A stretch of 64,000 nt of DNA from Phormidium tenue FACHB-1050 (GTDB lineage: Bacteria > Cyanobacteriota > Cyanobacteriia > Pseudanabaenales > Pseudanabaenaceae), in NCBI RefSeq assembly GCF_014696925.1, contig NZ_JACJQY010000026.1, positions 1-64,000 on the forward strand, read 5' to 3'. A program made the position numbers and the translations under genes. A model generated the notes under the pieces. It ran no database searches and was not told where the DNA came from. It worked only from the letters and a program-made list of their open reading frames with translations. Below are positions 28,401 to 37,166 of the stretch, piece by piece. Position 1 is the first letter of the stretch; each line of letters begins with the position of its first letter.

Positions 28401-30460
28401 GAAAAGAATTCTTCAAACTGGTCAAGGATTAACACAATCTGAGTGCCTTGAGCCGCTAGTTGTCGAAATTTTTGTAGTAAATGTTGAGCATCACGATCGC
28501 TCGATAAAACATCTGCTCTGCGAAAGCCATTGGTATGAGGATGGAGGCCCTTATAAATAGCCGCAGAGATAACACTAATCCAATTGGTATAAACATGGAT
28601 CTTGATCGGTAGTAACTCTTGTCCTGAGAGCGATCGCTGCAATAGCGCAGGAATCAAACCAGCATTTACCAATGAACTTTTACCAACTCCTGATTCGCCA
28701 TGAATTACCGTGAGTTGATGCTCAATGGAGAGTATCCTTTCCACTAAGCGTTCCACATCTTGCGTGCGTCCTGATGCGGCAATTTCACCAGCATTGATGT
28801 CAAACTTACTGGCATCTAGCTCCGAAATATTGGAATTAGGAGAAGTTTGTTTCGGTTGGAGCGTACCGGCACCAATAAAGGCTCTCAGCCCATATTGCTG
28901 CTCTAGCGATCGCTGTCTTTGCCTTGTTTGAAAAGCTTGGAGATAGCGACCTTGGGCAAAGGCAATATCATGAAAAGTATCAAGAAATCGAATATAAAGT
29001 TTTGGTTCATAATTAAGATTAAAGTTAGAGAGCGTAGCTTCAATTACATTTGAGGCTAGTTCTAGTTCCTTAAGCTGAAGATAACTCTGGGTGAGTAAAA
29101 GTTGATATTGCCCTCTCTGAATATGACACATCCGCAACCAATTATGGGTGAGGCTTTCTTCATAAAAAGCAGGAACTTGCTCTAATGTAGACAGAGCTTT
29201 ACAGGCATAATCCTTAACTTGCGACCATAAGCCTCTTTCTACAGCAATTTTAGCCAAGTATCCATAATCTTGAGCCAGTTCAAGGGGCATCTGTTGATGC
29301 AGTAGCAACAATGCTCTAATCCATATTTCTAGTTCTTGCCATTGCTTGAGTTGTTCGAGGACTCCACTATAGGCTCGGCTATATTTTGCAATTAAGTCCC
29401 ATTGATTGGCTTCCTTCAAAGCCGCGATCGCTTCTTGAAAAAATTGTTTTGCCTTGAGCCAAGAAGCTTGAGCCTGCCGACCATTCACAAAGGAATTATG
29501 CCACCATAAATTCCCTAGATAAAATAAAACGATCCCACACTCAATTGGTCGGTCTACTCTTTGCCAATAGGCAAGACTGCATTGATAGTATATTTGCGAG
29601 ACGCTATGGACTTCGCCTTGAGATTCTACATACACATCACTGGCTATTGCCTCAGCCGATCTCCACAATAGCCGCCCTAATGCAAAATCCAGTTTTGCTT
29701 CTAATTCTAAGGAAATCTCTTGATTAGTGTTGTACTGAGCAATTCTCAACTCTCGCCTTGCCAACTCTAGCTCACTGTAGGAGAAGGATTCCCGATCAGC
29801 ATCGATTTTGGTATCTTGCCAAAATAGAGGGATTTCAGGATCTCTAGTGATATCCAATAATCGATCTACTTGTTGATTAACTTCTGTATTTAATTCCACA
29901 GGTGTCAATCCAAATTTGATCGGCGGTGCTGCCAAATTTGCGATCTCAGGACTGCTAATCCATAATTGTTGCAGTTCCCGATCATTCAGCCACAATACTA
30001 GTGGGCAGTTAATTTGCTGCTTTAGGCGATCGCGAAATAGACTAGCTTCTACAAATAAATCTTCTAAGTTTTCAGGACTAGTTTGCTCGAACCCCAAACA
30101 CATTAAGGCGGAAATATTTTCAATCTGAGCATCACGCCAAAGTCCTTGCAATTTGCCATATAAAGTCTCTTGGGATTGCCACCAGATCTCACGATATGGC
30201 AATTTTGTTTGTGAGGCTAGAGCAGTTAGCAGCTTTTGCCTGAGACTACGGTAATTACAATTAACAATAATCAGCGAAAAAGATCCCTGAAAAAGATTGA
30301 TCGCTCTAGCTAATATTTCTAGCGATCGCCCATTCTGGGAATCTATATCTTTTAAAGGCTTGATCGACGACTGTTCGACCTGAATCACCTGTTTTGTTTT
30401 ACCGCGATCGCGATACCGTAATCTACACAGACATACTACTACAGCTATAGCTGTAGCCAC
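25457..30460 (-). CDS. Giant STAND-type NTPase with 14 WD40 repeats
   Basis: A 1667-residue protein. The N-terminal 550 residues are helical and TPR-like (NQWDLIAKYSRAYSGVLEQL; SYLQLKELELASNVIEATL). An nSTAND-type P-loop ATPase follows, with GESGVGKSS near residue 585 and Walker B VLILDQFEEFF. A membrane-like segment (FALVGTVVGLFVMAGLALQ) precedes 14 WD40 units from about 1065 (for example FSPDGKMLASGSVDKTVRLW), enough for two seven-bladed propellers. The C-terminal tail (SFDELVRRGCVLLENYL) is typical of cyanobacterial WD40/STAND proteins. The frame opens with GTG at 30460 inside a dispersed repeat, so the true start may be later, for instance the GTG of VIQVEQ. Confidence 0.85.
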   Translation of the reverse strand: MATAIAVVVCLCRLRYRDRGKTKQVIQVEQSSIKPLKDIDSQNGRSLEILARAINLFQGSFSLIIVNCNYRSLRQKLLTALASQTKLPYREIWWQSQETLYGKLQGLWRDAQIENISALMCLGFEQTSPENLEDLFVEASLFRDRLKQQINCPLVLWLNDRELQQLWISSPEIANLAAPPIKFGLTPVELNTEVNQQVDRLLDITRDPEIPLFWQDTKIDADRESFSYSELELARRELRIAQYNTNQEISLELEAKLDFALGRLLWRSAEAIASDVYVESQGEVHSVSQIYYQCSLAYWQRVDRPIECGIVLFYLGNLWWHNSFVNGRQAQASWLKAKQFFQEAIAALKEANQWDLIAKYSRAYSGVLEQLKQWQELEIWIRALLLLHQQMPLELAQDYGYLAKIAVERGLWSQVKDYACKALSTLEQVPAFYEESLTHNWLRMCHIQRGQYQLLLTQSYLQLKELELASNVIEATLSNFNLNYEPKLYIRFLDTFHDIAFAQGRYLQAFQTRQRQRSLEQQYGLRAFIGAGTLQPKQTSPNSNISELDASKFDINAGEIAASGRTQDVERLVERILSIEHQLTVIHGESGVGKSSLVNAGLIPALLQRSLSGQELLPIKIHVYTNWISVISAAIYKGLHPHTNGFRRADVLSSDRDAQHLLQKFRQLAAQGTQIVLILDQFEEFFSTCTQSGERQTFIDFWQNCLKIPLLKIVISLREDYLYLLLELESAHPEVDILSRNFRYVLGNLSPSDAKSLIENLTEHANFTLEPILVDELVKDLAGDRGSVRPIELQLVGSQIQDRNITTLAAYLAAGGKQRLVEQSVEEVIQACGNASFIAQQVLILLTDEQGKRPMLTYNELRTGLLSYSSNTVDLDLVLEILIGSGLIFQLPEVPSNRYQLVHDYLVSFIRANQEAGLLNELRKVRSSAQRSQANLNRLIKFALVGTVVGLFVMAGLALQANRQRQLAEFGEIEALISSANSSFLLNRQLESLATIVQSAKKLNDTDEGIDKTRITQSSFENLQTIVYSIRERYRFHSAKRDSPFYAAKFSPDGNMFALGSFDGSVYLYQSNGKLIAQLTGMQTRDIRGLSFSPDGKRIASTGKGKSVRIWDVESGKLIGKFYAHQDDILRVDFHPDGRKLLTGSKDGSVKLWDSYRGVELLTLNPKNVGNNSPNKESGAIQDTSFSPDGNLIVTAKNTTIALWDLQGNLLSSAIAHDQELYSVKFHPNGKQLLTSGRDEMVKLWQITDQNRQIQLMRIFKGTSTDVLSLNFSADGERIALGSQDSTIQILNSAGIIEMKLGGHTDGIFDVNFSPNGQYLLSASKDRTVRLWDLKATLLNTLYGHTSSIWSVNFSPDGKMLASGSVDKTVRLWNADGTFRQELKGHLDTVYGVSFSADGTKLVTASDDQTVKIWNSATGQLLHSLNIHGAKLIYATFSPDQKLLATLGWDNKIKIWQWNNTDNPKLLHVLEGHTGTVWSIAFSPDSQSIASTSNDQTVKVWNVNSGQNVHTMEAHVNGGLAVAYSPDGKQIGSVGKDGKLKLWNAQTGVLEQIIIVTPDSWIFGMAFSPDGKAIATANADKTVKIMDRASGKLLKTLSGHTAEAYALTYSPDGKKIVSASRDNSLKLWNAETLSFDELVRRGCVLLENYLESSPSLPLEQKQMCLKD

Positions 30461-30503
30461 TTAAATTAAGCCCTAACATCAGCAATTTTGGTTTTTATTG
30501 TTT

Positions 30504-30610
30504 CTATAGCTGTCGCCATTCTTGTTAGGACATCATGTGAGGCGGCGCTTCGCGCCGCCTCACACTATTTGGGTGTTTATGTGTCCTGATACAGGTGGCT
30601 ATAGCTATAG
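30504..30610. repeat. Composite dispersed repeat with GC-core hairpin and both outer ends
   Basis: Left end TATAGCTGTCGCCATTCTTG, then TTAGGACA; hairpin GTGAGGCGGCGC-TTC-complement at 30537-30563; right end TGTCCTGATACAGGTGGCTA, then TAGCTATAG. The same arrangement is present inverted at 56691-56807. Here the left hairpin arm is shortened, so only the right side keeps ACTATTTGGG. Confidence 0.75.
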
Positions 30611-30630
30611 CACCAAAGGCGCTATAAACA

Positions 30631-30689
30631 ATAAAAACCGATTTTTGGAAAGCCTGCCAACAGCTGGCTTTCCAAAAATCGGTTTTTAT
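30631..30689. repeat. Long near-perfect hairpin
   Basis: ATAAAAACCGATTTTTGGAA, then AGCC, pairs exactly with its complement around a TGCCAACAGCT loop region. Part of a cluster of hairpins filling 30461-30849. Confidence 0.7.
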
Positions 30690-30712
30690 AATGAGCATTA
30701 CTACTCCAACAG

Positions 30713-30760
30713 ACACCAAAAGATTAAGAGGCAAAGCTTTGCCTCTTAATCTTTTGGTGT
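30713..30760. repeat. Perfect 48-bp palindrome
   Basis: ACACCAAAAGATTAAGAGGC, then AAAG, is followed directly by its complement with no loop. It lies upstream of the DUF4079 gene. Confidence 0.7.
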
Positions 30761-30849
30761 AATTCAGCAAAAACCGCTACAATCATTAAAAATTGTAAAG
30801 ATTTTTTGCAGTTTTCAAACAATTTTCTATCTTAGTTACTCCCAAATCT

Positions 30850-31341
30850 ATGACTGCATTTGCCACTAAACTCACTGAGTCACTTCAGCCAATTTCCGAT
30901 CAATTTCAATCCCTGCATATCCCTGAACCAATTACCCACTGGGGTCATCCATTTTTTATGGGGATCGTCATTGTGGCAATGGGATCATTTGTGGCGATTT
31001 CAGGATGGCGCAGTCGCACGACTACAGATACTGAAGTTGCTAACAAGAACAAAGCGGATCATCGCAAAGTTGCACCATTGATGACCGTATTTTTAGCCAC
31101 GGGATATACAGGCGGCTTACTGTCATTAGTAATGCAGGGTAAACCGTTGCTAGAGAGTCCCCATTTCATTACAGGCTCAGTTGTTTTGACCTTGCTAGCC
31201 ATCAATGGCACAATTTCGCTCACTGGATTTGGTGGTAATCAACCATTACTTCGCAATGCCCATGCCTATCTAGGCAGTGCGATCGTGGTGCTTTTGGTAG
31301 CCCATGCTTTGCTAGGACTTAAACTCGGTCTTTCTATCTAA
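30850..31341 (+). CDS. DUF4079-family membrane protein
   Basis: A 163-residue protein with four hydrophobic segments (FFMGIVIVAMGSFVAI, APLMTVFLATGYTGGL, ITGSVVLTLLAING, HAYLGSAIVVLLVAHALLG). Histidines near membrane faces (THWGHPFF, RNAHAYLG, VAHALLG) recall cytochrome b561-like folds. DUF4079 proteins are widespread in cyanobacteria and plastids; a haem-binding role is only a suggestion from the histidine pattern. Monocistronic. Confidence 0.8.
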   Translation: MTAFATKLTESLQPISDQFQSLHIPEPITHWGHPFFMGIVIVAMGSFVAISGWRSRTTTDTEVANKNKADHRKVAPLMTVFLATGYTGGLLSLVMQGKPLLESPHFITGSVVLTLLAINGTISLTGFGGNQPLLRNAHAYLGSAIVVLLVAHALLGLKLGLSI

Positions 31342-31346
31342 TTATG

Positions 31347-31437
31347 AAACCGATTTTAGTGTTTCCCGCGCCTGCGGCGCGGGAAACACTAAAATCGGTT
31401 TTTTGAAAGCCCGCCAACGGCGGGCTTTCAAAAAACC
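31347..31437. repeat. Two tandem hairpins after the DUF4079 gene
   Basis: The first hairpin is AAACCGATTTTAGTGTTTCC, then CGCGCC, with a TGC loop and an exact complement (31347-31402). A second, GGTTTTTTGAAAGCCCGCC-AAC-complement, follows in overlap (31397-31437). The second core GAAAGCC recurs at 30648. Confidence 0.75.
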
Positions 31438-31544
31438 AATATTTGTAATGAGAATTGCTGGCATCTTTAAACACAATTGCTATACAAACCTAGATCGGTT
31501 AGTATTTGCCATAACTAAGCACACTTAACCCGCGATCGCCGAAT

Positions 31545-34055
31545 ATGGAAAACTGGGAGTTTTTGCTACAACGCAAAGGTGACAAGTCCTGGTTGCCCTT
31601 AGAATCTCCAACCGTAGAGATTTTGGAAGGGCAGTACCGACTTGCTGCACGCTCTGCTATAGCAAATGCGCTAGTTGGAATTGCGATCGCCTATCGCCCC
31701 CTTGCCGATGTGCGGCATCAGCCTTTTCAACAAAAAATTGCCAAGCGGATCAGCCATGATGGATTGCTGATCGTGATGCCCTACACTAATTTTGTGCCAG
31801 GGCTATGGCAGATCGATTGTCTAGCAACAGAATCAGACACGGAATCTGGTCAAGACTCGGCAGATACTATTGATAATACTGGTGCGAATAACAATTTAGC
31901 TCCTGCCAATTTAGCTCCCGCATGGAAAAAAACCGTCAAGTTTGATGTTATTCAAATTTCATCAGAAGCAGGTTCAGAATGGCAATATAGCGATATTGAA
32001 GAAGATTTAGATAATCCCACCGAGCTTGCCAATGAAGCCCATACCAATGCCTTGGGAATCATCCAAACAGAACCAACACCAATAATTTATAGTTCGCCAA
32101 TTCTCGACATTGCCGAGCAGAGATCAACGGAACTTGTCCAATCAATGTTTGAAGAGTTTGCACTCTTTAATGACGAAGATGAAATTGATGAAGTAAGTGA
32201 TAGCGACGCTCCAGAAAGAGAACTGTCCAATGAGCACCCCAATCTATTGGAACAGGGAGAAACATCTAGTGAAAACATTTTCACAGAAATAGACTCCCTA
32301 CTTCAGCCTCGTATTTTATTGCGCTTAAAACAGCCACAATATATTCTCAACGAAGATAATAGCTTCAATCTTACAGGGGAGGTCTATACACAAGGAGAAC
32401 TCGAAGTCAGCCTCAAAGATCCTCAAACCCTTGATGTTGTGGTCAATCAGCGCTTCGCGATCGCCAACTCTAGCGATCGCCATCCCACAACTGGCGCAAT
32501 ACCATTTAATTATCAAATTATTGTGCCGCCGCCTTCAGAGATTCAAGTCCTGATTGGTGATGTGCAAATCCGTCCCCGTCAAGACTTTCCGCAAGATATA
32601 GATTTATTTGTAGCACAACAGGCGATCGCTGTTTCCTATCCTGCATCAAGAGTCCTACCTGAACTCATCAAAGAAGCTCAGCAATATTCGACTCAAGAGA
32701 ATACTTTCCCTAATTCTCAACCTACAGAAACATTGGTGGAGCCACCTAGTTACCCACAATTTCCACAGGGTTTTCCACAGGTGTCTTCACCAACGGAAAG
32801 TCAGCCTGAAAATCTATCACCAAAAACAAAATCAGCCAATTCGCTTAGTCTCCCACCCATACCTTCTAACAGATCTAAAGCCAGTCAGGAAAAGGGATTA
32901 GAGCAGCAAAAGCCCACCACTGCTTTATCATTACCTCCTTTACCATCCGTACAAAATAAAGCAGGAAGTCAATCTTTGAATCTGGTAAATCCAGACATAG
33001 ATGTTCCTAATTCTCAAAGTTTTCCACAGGTAGAGGCAGATGACATTCAGGAAACCGAGCCAGAATTTCAACTGACAAATATTGGTGATTTAGCTGATAT
33101 TGATCGCCCTAATCCATTAGCCGAAGAAGAAGAACCAGAGCTACTTTATAGTTTTGAAGAAGAACTTCCCCAAAACTACGAAGAACTCCTCGAACAACCA
33201 CGTTTAGAAACTTCACAATTCACCAGTAATCCACTGCCGACTCCTAACGATCAGCGTTCCCGCAATCGTAATAATCGTTTTCTGAATAAGCTGCAAACCT
33301 TATCGGCGGAAGCGATCGCTGCCCAAAAAGCCAACCAACGAACGGAAGAACTCTTACTCGATACCTTTGCGCCTAGCGATCCATTACTAGATTCTGACGG
33401 AGCCAATGATGGAAACAATATATCCATCGATCTAGATAGCCCCGAACAAACCCCACGCACGATCGCCGAAGCAACTAGCCTTGCAGAACTCGATCTTGAA
33501 CTTGATGTCGAACTTGATCGATTATTCACCTCCGAACCAGACCTCATTTTAAATGAATATGTTTGGGAAGAATCTATTGATCCTAATAGCTTTCCCATTA
33601 GCAATGTCACAGGCTCTAATTCCACCGCATCCACTTTGTCGGAAACTGCCCAGACTATCCGCAATATCCAAGAATCTACACCACAGGCTTTATCAGATCA
33701 AGAACCAATTCCCATCCCTGAGATCATTATTCCCGCAGGTGAGATGCTTTCAGGAACACCGATGCAAATAACGGTGCGCTTACCTGCGATCGCTCCTAAA
33801 TTCTTCGTGAAGTTCTGGATTAAAGATTTGCAAACTCGCATGATTGTCGATGGACCGCGTTGGTTATTAGATTTTAGTAAGGTTCCTAATGCCGAGTTTA
33901 TTGAAACCCGTACCAATATATCGATTCCACTCAGTAGTATTGATGTAGCCTTTGAAGCGATCGCGATCGAAGCACAAACCCAACGAGAAAGCCATAAAGT
34001 GAGAGTGACTCGCGCTGTTACGCCTCCCAATTTAGCTCAAGATTTTGATGAATAA
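31545..34055 (+). CDS. Large acidic hypothetical protein
   Basis: An 836-residue protein without signal peptide or membrane segment. The N-terminal 80 residues (MENWEFLLQRKGDKSWLPLE) look globular. Beta-rich segments follow at about 255-360 (PRILLRLKQPQYILNEDNSF). There is a long low-complexity Pro/Ser/Gln/Glu region (about 370-690), and a C-terminal beta domain (about 720-830, GTPMQITVRLPAIAPKFFVK). It resembles cyanobacterium-specific proteins of unknown role; I do not recognise a named family. It lies 2 kb from oriC, but no functional link is evident. Confidence 0.75.
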   Translation: MENWEFLLQRKGDKSWLPLESPTVEILEGQYRLAARSAIANALVGIAIAYRPLADVRHQPFQQKIAKRISHDGLLIVMPYTNFVPGLWQIDCLATESDTESGQDSADTIDNTGANNNLAPANLAPAWKKTVKFDVIQISSEAGSEWQYSDIEEDLDNPTELANEAHTNALGIIQTEPTPIIYSSPILDIAEQRSTELVQSMFEEFALFNDEDEIDEVSDSDAPERELSNEHPNLLEQGETSSENIFTEIDSLLQPRILLRLKQPQYILNEDNSFNLTGEVYTQGELEVSLKDPQTLDVVVNQRFAIANSSDRHPTTGAIPFNYQIIVPPPSEIQVLIGDVQIRPRQDFPQDIDLFVAQQAIAVSYPASRVLPELIKEAQQYSTQENTFPNSQPTETLVEPPSYPQFPQGFPQVSSPTESQPENLSPKTKSANSLSLPPIPSNRSKASQEKGLEQQKPTTALSLPPLPSVQNKAGSQSLNLVNPDIDVPNSQSFPQVEADDIQETEPEFQLTNIGDLADIDRPNPLAEEEEPELLYSFEEELPQNYEELLEQPRLETSQFTSNPLPTPNDQRSRNRNNRFLNKLQTLSAEAIAAQKANQRTEELLLDTFAPSDPLLDSDGANDGNNISIDLDSPEQTPRTIAEATSLAELDLELDVELDRLFTSEPDLILNEYVWEESIDPNSFPISNVTGSNSTASTLSETAQTIRNIQESTPQALSDQEPIPIPEIIIPAGEMLSGTPMQITVRLPAIAPKFFVKFWIKDLQTRMIVDGPRWLLDFSKVPNAEFIETRTNISIPLSSIDVAFEAIAIEAQTQRESHKVRVTRAVTPPNLAQDFDE

Positions 34056-34057
34056 CT

Positions 34058-34100
34058 CCCAAAGAGAAAGGCGGTGCAAAGCACCGCCTTTCTCTTTGGG
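34058..34100. terminator. GC-core hairpin between convergent genes
   Basis: CCCAAAGAGAAAGGCGGTGC, AAA loop and exact complement begin 3 bases after the stop of the hypothetical gene. Probably a bidirectional terminator with psb32, and a member of the hairpin family. Confidence 0.75.
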
Positions 34101-34102
34101 GT

Positions 34103-34819
34103 TTAGGGTTGACTTTGCAACCAGTAATAGGTCGCCATCGGTAAAAGTGTCGCCAAAATCAGCAAAATAATTACCACCACATTAGATGAACTAGCCTCTG
34201 TTTCTTCCTTAGTTGCATAATTACTCGTCTCCGTTTCTTCCACCGCCAACAGAGGCGCACCAGGGTCAGGATTACCCTTCAAAACTGTTTCTAAACGAGC
34301 AATTCCCTCATTAACTGCTTGGTTATAGTTTGCCTTACGCGCAGGATAGAGCATCGTCTCATCAGCAATACTATTGGCAATGCTATCGGGCAGAACTTCT
34401 TTAACCTTTGCACCAGTTTGAATCGCCGTGCGGTGGTCTTCTGTTGCCATAAATAATAATACTTGATTCGCCTTTGCTTCCTCCGTAGGGAACCACTTAT
34501 CAAATAGTTCCGAGGTAAACTCCGATGCAGGTTGACCTAAATCAATGCGGCGAATAGCTACCACATGCACTTCGATTCCTGTCAATTCTGCTAGTTTTTC
34601 CGCTTTGCTAGCGATCGCCCCTTTAGTCGAAGCACTCAGTACCTCAGAGTCATCAATTACCCAAGTCTGTTCAGTCAGAGTCTTAATCTCATCTAAGTCA
34701 GGGATATCTGATACCTGCAAAGCTAGAGCCGTACCTATACATAAATTAAAGCTAAATAGTAAGGCGATCGCCCCCAAACATAGGCGACTCAACAAATTTT
34801 TAAGCACAATCTTAATCAC
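34103..34819 (-). CDS. psb32: Psb32 / TLP18.3-like TPM-domain protein
   Basis: A 238-residue protein with an N-terminal signal or anchor (LGAIALLFSFNLCIGTALA), a TPM (TLP18.3-Psb32-MOLO1) domain at about 45-175 (TWVIDDSEVLSASTKGAI; VLLFMATEDHRTAIQTGAKV), and a C-terminal membrane segment (VVVIILLILATLLPMATYYW). In cyanobacteria Psb32 protects photosystem II and helps its repair on the lumenal side. It is convergent with the preceding gene and divergent from oriC/dnaN. Confidence 0.88.
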   Translation of the reverse strand: MIKIVLKNLLSRLCLGAIALLFSFNLCIGTALALQVSDIPDLDEIKTLTEQTWVIDDSEVLSASTKGAIASKAEKLAELTGIEVHVVAIRRIDLGQPASEFTSELFDKWFPTEEAKANQVLLFMATEDHRTAIQTGAKVKEVLPDSIANSIADETMLYPARKANYNQAVNEGIARLETVLKGNPDPGAPLLAVEETETSNYATKEETEASSSNVVVIILLILATLLPMATYYWLQSQP

Positions 34820-35809
34820 AATTTCTAAACCTATATTTAAAATTTAATCAGGCAATTTAACTTTTCATCACTATATCAATCCCCAAGGATGCGTAAAGAA
34901 ATCATAGAGAAAATTTGGCGATCGCCTTGGGGCTAAGTCCACAATCACGATCAAAATACAGTTAAAATTTTAGGTTTATTAAGACGGGATCAACAGATCA
35001 AAATTACTAATCAAGTGGCAATTCCCTAAATCAGGAAATTAGCAAAAGCAATTTTGATCTTTATAAATTCTGATTATTTAAGTATTGTTAAGTTTTCTCG
35101 GATAAATTTCAAAAGAGTTTTTTACAAACATTTTGGTTGTTGATCTGTTGATAAATCTAGTTATTTGTTTTTAGCCTGTGGAAAACCTGTGGAAAACTAC
35201 TATCTTTCTGTGGAAAAGTAGTTAATATCTGGGGAAAACTTTTGAATAAATGTGGAAAACTTTTACTAGGTATTTATACTCTGTGGAAAACTAGCCACTT
35301 TATCCACAGGTTTATCCACAGGTAAAAAACGCTAAAAGTACTATCAAATAAAGTTTTCTCCGAGTTTTCCACATTTTCCACAGCCCCTACTACTACTATT
35401 TAATATTTTTATTCTTTAAAAGAGTAATTATTAGATCGAATGAAAAAACAACGAAATTTTAAATTTGATTTTGATAGTGCAAAAAATTACAACGATGGTA
35501 TGATTGGCTTCCACAAATCAAAAAAATAAAAAGTAAAAAACTTTCATTGAAAAGTTTATTTAGAAATTTTCGTTTTTCTTGCAAAGTAGTTTTAAACACA
35601 TTTCCCGATTTTTATAAAAATCTTTAAACCTTAAAAAATTCTCAAAACTTAAACTCAAATTTAAACTCAAAAATTAAAGCCGCCTAGACAGCAAAAGTCT
35701 AAATTTTTTACATCCTCATAAAAACTTAAAAAGTTTATTTAAAATTTAGTCTTCACGTTCAATCTCACTACTCAGTTTCACTACAGTTTAGAAATCCTCT
35801 TGCCAAACT
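34820..35809. other. Chromosomal origin region (oriC candidate)
   Basis: Nearly 1 kb of AT-rich non-coding DNA directly upstream of dnaN. It contains a dense cluster of DnaA-box-like 9-mers (35177-35382), and AT-rich flanks (about 35030-35160 and 35383-35760) that could include the unwinding element. In several cyanobacteria oriC lies next to dnaN while dnaA is elsewhere, as seems the case here. Confidence 0.85.
35177..35382. promoter_or_regulatory. Cluster of nine DnaA boxes
   Basis: TGTGGAAAA occurs at 35177, 35188, 35209, 35251 and 35282; TTATCCACA at 35300 and 35312; TTTTCCACA at 35365 and 35374. A near match, TGGGGAAAA, is at 35230. The five left boxes share one orientation and the four right boxes the other, so the array is arranged head to head about a point near 35295. 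Confidence 0.88.
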
Positions 35810-36964
35810 ATGCGACTAGTCTGTCCCCAAAATCAACTCGCTGCTAATCTTGCCCTTGTCGGTCGTGCAGTTGCTTCTCGTCCCACACACCCAATCTTGG
35901 CAAATATTCGTTTAGATGCGGATGGCTCCAATCAAAGCCTTGGTATGACGGCTTTTGACCTCAATCTGGGAATTCAGGTGTCCTTTCCTGCTCAAGTCGT
36001 CGAGGCGGGATCGATTACCCTACCTGCGAAGTTGCTCAACGACATTGTGTCACGGTTGCCCGACGAAGACATTACGCTTAGCGTGGACAAGGACAACACG
36101 ATGGTATCGATTATCTGTGGTTCAGGGCGCTACCAAATGCATGGCTTGCCTGTAGAAGAGTTTCCTGAATTGCCTCAAATTGGCGAAGATGGCGAGACTA
36201 CCTATCTGCCAGTTGAGTCGATGCTGAGTGGGCTTGCCTCAACCCTGTTTGCTACGTCGGCTGATGAAACGAAGCGAATTCTAACGGGTGTGCATCTAAC
36301 GGCAAGTGCCGATCGCTTGGAGTTTGCTGCTACCGATGGGCATCGCTTGTCTGTGTTGCAGACAGGCTTTTTGGATGCGGATGAGCCGCCTGTGACAGGG
36401 GATACAGTGACGACTAATCTGGAGGTGACGATCCCTGCTAGAGCCTTACGGGAACTAGAACGAATGCTCAATCAACAGACCGAGGGTGCGATCGCGGTTA
36501 AGTTTGATCGGGCTAACATGATTTTTCAAAGTGCTAGCCAAATCTTAATTTCTCGCCTTTTAGATGGTACTTATCCTAACTACCGTCAATTGATTCCTAG
36601 TCGCTTTGATCGCCAAGTGACCTTAGAGCGCAAATTGTTCTTATCGGCGTTAGAGCGCATTGCTGTATTGGCTGACCAAAAAAACAACATTGTCAAAATT
36701 TCGATTGATTCCACAGGGCAGGAAGTTTCTCTCTCGGTCGAGGCTCCTGATGTAGCCGCAGGACGTGAGTCTTTGCCTGCTCAAGTTTCGGGTGAAGATG
36801 TGGAAATAGCCTTTAATGTTAAATATCTACTGGATGGCTTAAAGGCGTTGCCAAGCAATGAAATTCAAATTCAGATGAATAACCCCACTAGTCCCGCTGT
36901 ACTTGTACCGATTGGGGCAAGCAAAATGACTTATCTTCTTATGCCTGTGCAAATTCGCAACTAG
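35810..36964 (+). CDS. dnaN: DNA polymerase III beta subunit (sliding clamp)
   Basis: A 384-residue processivity clamp. Three clamp domains are visible: the N-terminal MRLVCPQNQLAANLALVGRA, the central ATDGHRLSVLQ block of domain 2, and the C-terminal YLLMPVQIRN, which matches the MPMR-type end. It lies directly downstream of the DnaA-box cluster, supporting a replication-origin locus. A hairpin follows the stop. Confidence 0.96.
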   Translation: MRLVCPQNQLAANLALVGRAVASRPTHPILANIRLDADGSNQSLGMTAFDLNLGIQVSFPAQVVEAGSITLPAKLLNDIVSRLPDEDITLSVDKDNTMVSIICGSGRYQMHGLPVEEFPELPQIGEDGETTYLPVESMLSGLASTLFATSADETKRILTGVHLTASADRLEFAATDGHRLSVLQTGFLDADEPPVTGDTVTTNLEVTIPARALRELERMLNQQTEGAIAVKFDRANMIFQSASQILISRLLDGTYPNYRQLIPSRFDRQVTLERKLFLSALERIAVLADQKNNIVKISIDSTGQEVSLSVEAPDVAAGRESLPAQVSGEDVEIAFNVKYLLDGLKALPSNEIQIQMNNPTSPAVLVPIGASKMTYLLMPVQIRN

Positions 36965-36973
36965 GTAACCCTT

Positions 36974-37008
36974 AGAATAAAAGCGGCGCATCGCGCCGCT
37001 TTTATTCT
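36974..37008. terminator. GC-core hairpin after dnaN
   Basis: AGAATAAAAGCGGCGC-ATC-exact complement begins 10 bases after the dnaN stop; terminator candidate and hairpin family member. Confidence 0.75.
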
Positions 37009-37019
37009 ATTCAGTAGCG

Positions 37020-37130
37020 ATCCTAATTTACAAAAGTGTCGTCACACTTTTGTAAATTGAAAACCAAACCCAGTAAAGGTTTTAAAAACACAAAACAGCC
37101 TAGCCGTTTTATGTTTTGGTATGACTGCTA
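37020..37130. repeat. Double-hairpin dispersed repeat, copy C
   Basis: ACAAAAGTGTCGTCACACTT, then TTGT, is followed by CCAAACCCAGTAAAGGTTTT and an imperfect CACAAAACAGCCTAGCCGTT, then TTATG. Same order and orientation as copy A at 3052. Confidence 0.75.
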
Positions 37131-37166
37131 TATCTCAGAGAAAAATCCTGTAAACTTAGTTGAAGT

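Noticed and set aside
32767-33035. TTTTCCACA 9-mers inside the large acidic protein gene as extra DnaA boxes
   Set aside because: Two isolated matches are close to what chance allows in 64 kb; the true cluster is at 35177-35382.
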